Source: Rhodocyclaceae bacterium
GTDB lineage: Bacteria; Pseudomonadota; Gammaproteobacteria; Burkholderiales; Rhodocyclaceae
DNA length: 25,632 bases
Reading direction: 5' to 3'
Assembly: GCA_025361105.1 (NCBI GenBank)
Contig: JANYAW010000382.1
Location: 1 to 25,632, forward strand
Position 1 is the first letter of the stretch. Each line of letters starts with the position of its first letter. Both the position numbers and the translations under genes were made by a program. The notes under the pieces were generated by a model that worked only from the letters and a program-made list of their open reading frames with translations, was not told where the DNA came from and did not search any database. Below, piece after piece: positions 1 to 6,969 of this stretch.

Positions 1-1
1 C

Positions 2-358
2 GACAGCGCACTAATCGCTCCGCTGCGCCGTGCGTTTTATGTTGAGGGCGATGACGCTGGCAAGCACCTCATCGCGTGGCTGCATCGGTATGTGGTGCGG
101 GTACAGCGCGATGCTGAAAACCCAGCGACACGACGCGAACGGATGAACCGCGCCAATCCAAAATACGTCGCCAGAAATTATCTCGCACAGCTTGCCATTG
201 ATGCCTTGGTTGAAAGCGATGCATCAGTCATCAATAGACTCGTCACCGTACTGCAAAAACCCTACGACGAACAACCGGAACACGATGAACTCGCCGCCCG
301 TCGCCCCGAATGGGCAAGGCACAAGGCCGGATGTTCGGCACTGTCGTGTAGTTCATAG
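2..358 (+). CDS. selO: Protein adenylyltransferase SelO (YdiU/UPF0061), C-terminal part, cut by window start
   Basis: The frame is open from base 2 and ends at the TAG at 356-358, giving the last 118 residues of the protein; the start lies outside the window. The translation carries hallmarks of the SelO C-terminus: RANPKYVARNYLAQLAI, then YDEQPEHDE, then PEWARHKAGCSALSCSS. SelO is a pseudokinase-fold enzyme known to transfer AMP from ATP to Ser/Thr/Tyr of target proteins and is linked to redox stress. The third residue from the end is Cys, the position occupied by selenocysteine in animal SelO, so this is the ordinary bacterial Cys form. The catalytic core is not visible. The next gene starts 10 bp downstream on the same strand and may be co-transcribed. 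Confidence 0.93.
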   Translation, partial: DSALIAPLRRAFYVEGDDAGKHLIAWLHRYVVRVQRDAENPATRRERMNRANPKYVARNYLAQLAIDALVESDASVINRLVTVLQKPYDEQPEHDELAARRPEWARHKAGCSALSCSS

Positions 359-368
359 AAAGCCAAAA

Positions 369-578
369 ATGGAAGCCATACTCATCAAAATCACCGGTAT
401 GAAAAACGAAGACGATGTGCGCACCGTCGCCAATGCGATTCAGGATTTGCCGCACATTGGTCAGATCGAAGTCTCGCTGGAACGTGGCGAAGCTAGTGTT
501 GAATTCGGTCGCTTCATCGGCGCGGAAGATATCTTGCGCATCATCGAGGATGCGGGATTTCCGGCGACAGCTGAGTGA
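369..578 (+). CDS. HMA-fold small protein lacking the CxxC copper site
   Basis: A 69-residue protein with the length and pattern of a heavy-metal-associated (HMA, CopZ/Atx1-like) domain: beta strand MEAILIKITGM, a helix, strand IGQIEVSLERGEASVEF, a second helix DILRIIEDAGF. In metal-binding HMA domains the loop after GM reads xCxxC. Here it is GMKNEDDV, the same length but with Asn and Asp where the two cysteines belong, so Cu(I) binding by the classical site is not expected. I start it at the ATG at 369, since upstream in-frame codons run into selO; the ribosome site (AGAAAG) is weak. It lies tail-to-tail with cusA, 59 bp away. It may be a degenerate chaperone or a family with another role. 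Confidence 0.75.
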   Translation: MEAILIKITGMKNEDDVRTVANAIQDLPHIGQIEVSLERGEASVEFGRFIGAEDILRIIEDAGFPATAE

Positions 579-637
579 TTGCTCGCCAGCTGCTGCTGAA
601 GCTGAAACGAACCGTCTATCAGCAGACAAATCAACCG

Positions 638-3600
638 TCATGAAACCGATGATATTTGCCACTTTTTGACCACGGCATAAATCGCTGGAATCACGGCCAA
701 GGTGAGCACGGTCGACGAAATCATCCCGCCGATCATCGGTGCCGCGATGCGGCTCATCACTTCCGAACCCGTGCCGCTACCCCACATAATCGGTAACAGA
801 CCAGCCATGATCGCCACCACTGTCATCATCTTCGGCCGCACCCGTCCAACCGCGCCGTCCATCACCGCTTGATAAAGGTCGTCGACGCCCGGTTCGCGCC
901 CGTCAGCGCGGCACTGTGTTTTGACCGCTGACCACGCATGATCCAGATAAATCAACATAATCACCCCGGTTTCCGCAGCGACCCCTGCCAGAGCGATAAA
1001 GCCAACGACGACCGCCACCGACAGGTTGTAGTTGAGCAACCACATCAGCCAAATTCCCCCGACCAACGCAAAGGGCACGGACAGCATCACGATCAGGGTT
1101 TCGGTCAGCCGTTTGAAATTCAGGTACAGCAACAAGAAAATGGACAGTAACGTGACCGGAATCACAATCTTCATTTTCTCTATCGCCCGCTCCATGTATT
1201 CAAATTGCCCGCTCCAGGTCACGTAGTAGCCGGGCGGGAACTTGATCTTCGCCGCTACCGCCTGTTTCGCATCAGCCACATAGCCGCCGATGTCGCGGTT
1301 ACGGATGTCAACGAAGATGTAGGCCGAGAGCAAAGCGTTCTCGGTGCGTATCCCCGGCGTGCCTTTGGCGACTTCAACCTTTGCCAACTGCCCCAGCGGA
1401 ATCATCGCGCCACTCATGGTCGGAACCAGCACTTCGCGGGCAATCTGCTGAGGATCGGAGCGCAATTCGCGCGGGTAACGAACGCTGACGCCAAAACGCT
1501 CCCGTCCCTCGACGGTGGTGGTTACCATTTCGCCGCCCAGCGCCGTGCCAATCACATCCTGCAAGTCGCCAATAGCCAAACCATAGCGCGCCAGTTGCTC
1601 GCGGTCCGGGGTGATGTTGAGATAGAAACCGCCGGTGATGCGCTCGGCAAAGGCGCTGGTGGTGCCGGGAACGGTCTTCACTACCGCCTCGATTTCCTTG
1701 GCCAGTTTTTCCATCTCGCCCAGATCCTTGCCAAAAACTTTGATGCCGATCGGTGTGCGAATGCCGGTGGACAGCATGTCGATCCTTGCCTTGATCGGCA
1801 TGGTCCAGGAATTCGCCACGCCGGGAAACTGCAGCGCCGTGTCGAGCTCGGCAATCAACTTATCGGTGGTCATGCCGGACCGCCATTCGGAATCCGGTTT
1901 GAGGTTGATCACAGTCTCGAACATTTCGGTTGGCGCAGGGTCGGTCGCGGTATTCGCGCGGCCGGCCTTGCCATAAACAGAGGCAACCTCTGGAAAGCGT
2001 TTGATGATCTTGTTTTGCGTCTGCAATAACTCGGCCGCCTTGGTGATCGACATGCCCGGCAATGAGGCCGGCATATAGAGCAAGGTGCCTTCGTTGAGGG
2101 TCGGCATGAATTCGGAGCCAAGCTTGGACGCGGGATAGGCGGAAATGCCTAGCACCACCACGGCGACGGCGATGGTCATTTTTTTCCAGCGCATCACGCC
2201 AGCGATGATCGGTCGATACGTCCAGATCAAAAAGCGATTCACCGGATTTTTGGCTTCCGGCATGATTTTGCCGCGAATGAACAACAGCATCAGCACCGGT
2301 ACCAGGGTGACCGAAAGCATTGCCGCGCCAGCCATCGCAAAGGTTTTGGTGTAGGCCAGCGGCGAAAACAATCGCCCTTCCTGACCCTCCAGACTAAATA
2401 CCGGTAGAAAGGAAACCGTGATGATCAACAGCGAAAAGAATAGCGCCGAGCCGACCTCCTTGCACGCCGCGATTATCGCCTCAACACGATCGCTGCTCGA
2501 GTGCTCATCGGGCAGATGCTCCAGGTGTTTATGCGCGTTTTCAATCATCACGATGGCGGCGTCGATCATCGCGCCAATGGCGATGGCGATACCGCCCAGG
2601 CTCATGAGATTGGAGTTCATCCCCAGCGAGCGCATGGCGATAAAGGCGATCAGGATGCCCACTGGCAGCATCAAGATCGCCACCAGAGCGCTGCGGAAAT
2701 GAAGCAGGAAGACGACGCAGACCAAGGCGACGATCAGCGACTCTTCCAACAGCGTCCGTTTCAGATTCTCGATCGCGCGATGGATCAGTTCAGAACGGTC
2801 ATACACCGTTTCCACGGTGACACCTTCGGGCAAACCGGGACCAATCTCGGCAATCCTGGCCTTGATGTTCTGGATTACTTCCAGCGCGTTCTGACCATAG
2901 CGCGCCATCACGATACCCGACACCACTTCGCCCTCACCGTTGAGTTCGGTGAGGCCGCGCCGCTCGTCCGGTGCCAGTTCGACGCGAGCGATATCTCGTA
3001 TCAACACTGGCGTGCCCTTTTCACTTTTTACGACCAGCATTTCGATGTCGCTACGGCCGCGCAAATAGCCCTTGCCGCGCACCATGTACTCGGTCTCGGC
3101 CATCTCGACAACACGGCCACCCACATCGCGGTTGGAGTCGCGAATCACTTGGGCAACCTTCATCAGCGGGATGCCATAGGCGCGCAACTTCACCGGGTCG
3201 ACGGTGACCTGATAGGTTTGGACAAAGCCGCCAATCGAAGCAACTTCGGCCACGCCATGTGCCTTGGCGAGCTGGTAGCGAACGTACCAATCCTGAACGG
3301 TGCGCAACTCGGCCAGCGTTTTGTCCCTGGCCAGGAGCGCATATTGATAAACCCAGCCAACGCCGGTCGCATCCGGGCCGATCTGTGGCGTTACGCCCTT
3401 GGGCATCCGCCCGGAGGCAAAATTGAGATATTCGAGGACTCGCGATCGGGCCCAATAGATGTCCGTGTTGTCCTCAAAAATAATATAGACAAAGGACGCA
3501 CCGAAGAACGAGAACCCGCGTACCACCTTGGACTTCGGCACCGACAGCATGGCAGTGGTCAGTGGGTAGGTGACTTGATCTTCGACGACTTGTGGCGCCT

Positions 3601-3766
3601 GTCCGGGGTATTCGGTGTAGAGGATGACTTGAACATCCGACAGATCGGGTAAGGCATCGATCGGGGTTCTTAGAACCGCAAAAACGCCCCAGAGGGTAAT
3701 GAACAGCGTGGCGAGCAAAACGAGAAAGCGATTCCTCGCCGACCAGTCAATGATGTGGCTAAGCAT
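638..3766 (-). CDS. cusA: Cu(I)/Ag(I) efflux RND pump inner-membrane subunit CusA
   Basis: A 1042-residue heavy-metal RND transporter, full length for the family. It forms the proton-driven trimer of the CusCBA complex, taking Cu(I)/Ag(I) from the periplasm and inner membrane to the outer-membrane channel. The transmembrane signature GAMIDAAIVMIENAHKHLE near residue 400 is of the copper/silver (CusA/SilA) type rather than CzcA. All three methionines of the E. coli CusA metal site have counterparts, in LLYMPAS, PTEMFET and RIDMLSTG. The protein starts MLSHIIDWSARNRF at 3766, preceded by GGGGA. A longer frame to 3808 would overlap cusB and adds nothing typical of the family. The gap to the cusB stop is 13 bp, so it is the last gene of the operon. 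Confidence 0.95.
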   Translation of the reverse strand: MLSHIIDWSARNRFLVLLATLFITLWGVFAVLRTPIDALPDLSDVQVILYTEYPGQAPQVVEDQVTYPLTTAMLSVPKSKVVRGFSFFGASFVYIIFEDNTDIYWARSRVLEYLNFASGRMPKGVTPQIGPDATGVGWVYQYALLARDKTLAELRTVQDWYVRYQLAKAHGVAEVASIGGFVQTYQVTVDPVKLRAYGIPLMKVAQVIRDSNRDVGGRVVEMAETEYMVRGKGYLRGRSDIEMLVVKSEKGTPVLIRDIARVELAPDERRGLTELNGEGEVVSGIVMARYGQNALEVIQNIKARIAEIGPGLPEGVTVETVYDRSELIHRAIENLKRTLLEESLIVALVCVVFLLHFRSALVAILMLPVGILIAFIAMRSLGMNSNLMSLGGIAIAIGAMIDAAIVMIENAHKHLEHLPDEHSSSDRVEAIIAACKEVGSALFFSLLIITVSFLPVFSLEGQEGRLFSPLAYTKTFAMAGAAMLSVTLVPVLMLLFIRGKIMPEAKNPVNRFLIWTYRPIIAGVMRWKKMTIAVAVVVLGISAYPASKLGSEFMPTLNEGTLLYMPASLPGMSITKAAELLQTQNKIIKRFPEVASVYGKAGRANTATDPAPTEMFETVINLKPDSEWRSGMTTDKLIAELDTALQFPGVANSWTMPIKARIDMLSTGIRTPIGIKVFGKDLGEMEKLAKEIEAVVKTVPGTTSAFAERITGGFYLNITPDREQLARYGLAIGDLQDVIGTALGGEMVTTTVEGRERFGVSVRYPRELRSDPQQIAREVLVPTMSGAMIPLGQLAKVEVAKGTPGIRTENALLSAYIFVDIRNRDIGGYVADAKQAVAAKIKFPPGYYVTWSGQFEYMERAIEKMKIVIPVTLLSIFLLLYLNFKRLTETLIVMLSVPFALVGGIWLMWLLNYNLSVAVVVGFIALAGVAAETGVIMLIYLDHAWSAVKTQCRADGREPGVDDLYQAVMDGAVGRVRPKMMTVVAIMAGLLPIMWGSGTGSEVMSRIAAPMIGGMISSTVLTLAVIPAIYAVVKKWQISSVS

Positions 3767-3779
3767 GGCGTTCCCCGCT

Positions 3780-5126
3780 TCAGTGGCCGGCGTGCGCTGC
3801 CGGAGCAACGACGACCGGCGCAGTGGCTGCTACGTCGGGCTGAACGCCCGCTGGCTGGCCAAAGCCGCTAATGGCAGCGCGCAGATTGCTTTCGGCGTCG
3901 ATCAAGAAGTTGGCCGCAACCACCACCGACTCGCCTTCCTTCACCCCCTGAGTCACCGCGACATAGCTATCGGTGCGCGCACCAAGCGTAACCTCTCGTG
4001 GCTCGAAGCGACCCTCACCGACTTGCACCAGCACGATGCGCCGTGTGCCGCTGTCGATCATCGCCGAAATCGGCACGGTGACTACTTTGATATTCGCACC
4101 GACGGATAGTTCGAGCTCAGCAAACATACCGGGCTTGAGCAGCAGTCCCGGATTAGCCAGCTCCACCCTCACCGGGATAGTTCGCGTCTCGGCCTTCAGC
4201 ATCGGGTAAACATAACTGATTGCCCCTTTGAAAACCTTGTCCGGGTAAGCGTTGATTTTGACGGTCGCGACAGCGCCGACCTTGACCAGACCAATGTCTT
4301 GCTCGAACACATCAGCGACGACCCACACCGCCGATAAATCAGCAATCTGATAGAGCGCTTCGCCCGGCATAAAGCGCATGCCTTGCAGCGCCTTTTTTTC
4401 GGTCACGATGCCATTCACAGGGGAACGAAAGGTCAGCGTGTGCTTGGTCTCACCGGACTCGCCTAGCGCGGTTACCTGCGCATCCGAAACATCCCAGTTC
4501 TTCAGCCGCAGTAAACTAGCTTCGGCCAGTTGCTGCATCCCGGCGTGCGCTTCGCTACCCGCATCCTTGAGCGAGCGCACCCCTTGCGTGGCGATGTTGT
4601 ATTCGCGCTGCGCAGAGACCAACTCCGGGCTATAGACCTCAAATAACGGCTGGCCTTTGGCCACCGGTTGGCCGGTAGCGTTGATGTGCAAGCGCTCGAT
4701 ATAGCCTTCAAACTTGGGTGAGATGGTATAGGTGCGCCGCTCATCCGGCTCGATACGGCCAGCAGCACGGACCGTCCGGTCGAGCGAGCGCAAGCTGGCA
4801 AGCTCAGTTCTGACACCAAGTTTCTGTACTTTCTCGGTGCTGATCTTGATCTGGTTGGCGGGTTTCGGCGAATCGGCCGGCACCTCGTCTTTGTCGCTGT
4901 CGAACACTGCGACGTATTCCATCCCCATAGCGTCCTTTTTGGGCACCGGCGACGTATCGGCGAGACCCATGGGATTGCGATAGAACAAAATTTTCTTCGC
5001 CGGTGCTTGACTTGCGCTGCTTGCCACCGCCGCCACCGGCGGCTGGGAGCGTTGGCCTCCCCAGTAACCGGCACCCGCAGCAATGCCAAGCGCGGATATC
5101 ACCGCCAAACTAGTTTTCGAATTCAT
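3780..5126 (-). CDS. cusB: Cu(I)/Ag(I) efflux periplasmic adaptor CusB
   Basis: A 448-residue membrane-fusion protein linking CusA to CusC. An N-terminal hydrophobic anchor (about residues 5-22) precedes a heavy-metal-binding segment, FYRNPMGLADTSPVPKKDAMGMEYV (positions about 48-72), whose three methionines match the Met site that receives copper from CusF in CusB. Then come the barrel-sandwich hybrid, helical hairpin and beta-barrel regions (for example GYIERLHINATGQPVAKGQPLFEVYSPEL). The C-terminus is His-containing (HAGH). Its ATG overlaps the cusC stop codon (ATGA at 5123-5126) with GGGGAAG upstream, so translation is probably coupled. Confidence 0.94.
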   Translation of the reverse strand: MNSKTSLAVISALGIAAGAGYWGGQRSQPPVAAVASSASQAPAKKILFYRNPMGLADTSPVPKKDAMGMEYVAVFDSDKDEVPADSPKPANQIKISTEKVQKLGVRTELASLRSLDRTVRAAGRIEPDERRTYTISPKFEGYIERLHINATGQPVAKGQPLFEVYSPELVSAQREYNIATQGVRSLKDAGSEAHAGMQQLAEASLLRLKNWDVSDAQVTALGESGETKHTLTFRSPVNGIVTEKKALQGMRFMPGEALYQIADLSAVWVVADVFEQDIGLVKVGAVATVKINAYPDKVFKGAISYVYPMLKAETRTIPVRVELANPGLLLKPGMFAELELSVGANIKVVTVPISAMIDSGTRRIVLVQVGEGRFEPREVTLGARTDSYVAVTQGVKEGESVVVAANFLIDAESNLRAAISGFGQPAGVQPDVAATAPVVVAPAAHAGH

Positions 5127-6433
5127 AGATCTTCCCCTACCAAACGTTCGATTTCTGCGAGGCGGAGCTGCGCCTCTAGTTGTGCTTTCAGCCTGTCCTG
5201 GCGCGCTTTGCGAATTTGTCGTTGGGCTTCGAGCAGGGTGGCAAAATCAGCGCGGCCATTTTCGTAAGCCGCCAACGCGGATTGAAAGCCCGCCTCGGCC
5301 TGCGGCAGATAGCTGGTTTGTACCAACTGTTCCGTTTGCCGCGCTGCTTCGATACCGGCGAGACTTTCCGAGAGGTCGGTAAGTAACTGATTAGCCGTCG
5401 CCTGCTGGCGTGCTCGTGCCGCTGACCACATCGCCTCGGCCTCTCGCTCTTGCGCCCGGCGCGATCCCTGTTGCAGGGGAATATTCATTTCCAGCATCAG
5501 ATTCCATGTTTCCACCCGGCCGCCCATTTGCACTGGCGTAACACCTACTGAAAAATCCGGAAAGCGATTACGGTAGGTCAGTTCGCGGGACTTATCGGCA
5601 GCCCGCGTGCGCGCGTTGTCGCCTTGCAGTTGCGGATTGCGCTCCAAAACACGTGGCTCAAGCGCCGCGTAGTCAAGTACCACAGGTGGTGGAAGCGGCC
5701 GCAGGGCTTGCGGTTCGGCCAGCGATGCCTGTGCCTTGCGTGCCAGCAACGCGTTAATTCTGGACTGCAGTTGACGCTTGTCATTGTTCAAACCGATAAG
5801 CTCGCCGCGCATGCCGGTTTGGTCGATCTGGGCGCGAATCACATCCTGCTGTAACGCTAACCCGCTGGAATAGCGGGAACGCACCAGCTGCTCGAGACGC
5901 GTCATCAGATCGAGCAGCTCGCCAGTCAGCGTAAGGTTTCCTGCCGTGTAGTAATACTGGGCGTAAGCCGCCTTGAGCTTGGCCGCCAGTTCGTTCCAGG
6001 TTTTTGTCACGGCGCTTTTCGCCTGCTCGGCATCTGCGCTTGCGACTTCGCGCTTCAGGTCACGTTTGCCCCAGAACGGCAATGCTTGAATCACGCTGTA
6101 TTTGGTCTCGCCAACCCGTGCCGGGAGAATGCTCGGTGAGGAATTGCTCGCCACACCGTTCATCCCAACACTGTAATTGTTGATGTTCTCCAACTCGATC
6201 CGCAAGATCGGATCAGGCAATGCGCCAGCCGACTCCACCCGCTGCAAAGCAGCTTCGGCATCGTGGCGCATGGCCGCAAATTCGGGATTGTGCTGGCGTG
6301 CGTAAGCCAACAAACTTTGCAGCGAATTGCCGGGAATGGATTCCTGCGCGGCGGCATTGCCACAGACAAACACCATTACCAAAGCCAATAGGTGGGAACA
6401 TGCCACCGTGCGAACGGTGATTGAAATCTTCAT
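5123..6433 (-). CDS. cusC: TolC-family outer-membrane channel of the Cus pump
   Basis: A 436-residue TolC/CusC-type outer-membrane factor that provides the exit duct for CusAB. A Sec signal peptide is visible (MKISITVRT..., hydrophobic stretch, likely cleavage after GNAAA), but there is no lipobox, unlike E. coli CusC, which is a lipoprotein. The two repeated helical halves are visible, with conserved stretches ALPDPILRIELENINNY and SALAAYENGRADFATLLEAQRQI. A strong ribosome site AGGAGG precedes the ATG. It follows the Cys/His-rich gene after 60 bp and overlaps cusB by 4 bp. A decayed paralogue of its 5' half lies at 17083-17844 on the same strand. Confidence 0.92.
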   Translation of the reverse strand: MKISITVRTVACSHLLALVMVFVCGNAAAQESIPGNSLQSLLAYARQHNPEFAAMRHDAEAALQRVESAGALPDPILRIELENINNYSVGMNGVASNSSPSILPARVGETKYSVIQALPFWGKRDLKREVASADAEQAKSAVTKTWNELAAKLKAAYAQYYYTAGNLTLTGELLDLMTRLEQLVRSRYSSGLALQQDVIRAQIDQTGMRGELIGLNNDKRQLQSRINALLARKAQASLAEPQALRPLPPPVVLDYAALEPRVLERNPQLQGDNARTRAADKSRELTYRNRFPDFSVGVTPVQMGGRVETWNLMLEMNIPLQQGSRRAQEREAEAMWSAARARQQATANQLLTDLSESLAGIEAARQTEQLVQTSYLPQAEAGFQSALAAYENGRADFATLLEAQRQIRKARQDRLKAQLEAQLRLAEIERLVGEDL

Positions 6434-6493
6434 CGAAAACCTCCTGCTGTTATTCCGTTGAATTACGAGCCGAGGCAGACGCCACGGCCCGGA

Positions 6494-6853
6494 TCAGCAG
6501 TGGCGGGGCGGGCGGGGTAGAGGCTTGGTGATGAAGCTCAGCTCAGTTGGTGCTGGTGACACGCCGTGTTGGTCGGCACCCGGCAATGTGTCAGTGCCAA
6601 TTATTGAGGACGAGATCATGAGCGACGCGGCGAGATGACAATCGCCGCACGAATTGCACGAATGATCCGCGCATGGCGCTTGCTCCTCATTTGCTTCGGC
6701 GAAATCTGAGTGATCGAACGCGTGTCCGTCCAACAGCAGTATTTCAGCGCAGCACGGCATCATTTGCGGTACGGGCATAACTACCGCCGCTACCGTATGA
6801 ACGGGTAACAATAGCGCAGCAAAGCAGAGGATGAAAATTCGCAATAGACGCAT
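6494..6853 (-). CDS. Secreted Cys/His-rich small protein heading the cusCBA genes (CzcI/DUF2946-like)
   Basis: A 119-residue protein with an N-terminal signal sequence (MRLLRIFILCFAALLLPVH...AA). The rest is rich in Cys, His and Met: MMPCCAEI, then APCADHSCNSCGDCH, then a C-terminus ending PLPRPPRHC. Small exported proteins of this build, with a closing Pro/Arg motif, commonly precede czc/cus operons (CzcI-like); I infer the family from architecture, not a search. A periplasmic metal-binding or sensing role is plausible but unproven. The segment HGVSPAPTE is encoded by a copy of the dispersed 25-bp repeat (6543-6567). A relic paralogue lies at 17905-18122. It lies 116 bp after copA and 60 bp before cusC in the same direction. 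Confidence 0.75.
   Translation of the reverse strand: MRLLRIFILCFAALLLPVHTVAAVVMPVPQMMPCCAEILLLDGHAFDHSDFAEANEEQAPCADHSCNSCGDCHLAASLMISSSIIGTDTLPGADQHGVSPAPTELSFITKPLPRPPRHC
6543..6567 (-). repeat. 25-bp dispersed repeat, copy 1 (inside the Cys/His-rich gene)
   Basis: Reverse-strand copy with core GGCGTGTCACCAGCACC, flanked by AC at 5' and AACTGA at 3'. It encodes HGVSPAPTE in frame. The 25 bases are identical to copies 2 and 5. Confidence 0.7.
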
Positions 6854-6969
6854 AGCAGGGCGATTTTATGTCGCGCGGCGGGCAATTACTTGCTCTATGT
6901 CAACGCTGTGGCAGATACCATCTACCGACATCCCACCTTCCGCGATCTGTTTCAGTATCGTCTCCAGAT

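Noticed and set aside
588..627. CTGCTGA/TCAGCAG inverted repeat between the HMA-like gene and cusA as a terminator
   Set aside because: The loop is about 20 bases and no T-run follows on either strand.
243..662. Minus-strand open frame opposite selO and the HMA-like gene
   Set aside because: Both plus-strand frames are clearly coding by family match; this is their shadow.
2501..3652. Long plus-strand open frame of 383 codons opposite cusA, and others at 1205-2029
   Set aside because: They lie entirely antisense to a well-supported cusA reading frame, have His/Gln/Arg-rich low-complexity translations and no recognisable family; a by-product of cusA codon use.
3767..3808. Upstream extension of cusA to 3808
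   Set aside because: It would overlap cusB, has no ribosome site, and the extra residues precede the family-typical start MLSHIIDWSARNRF.
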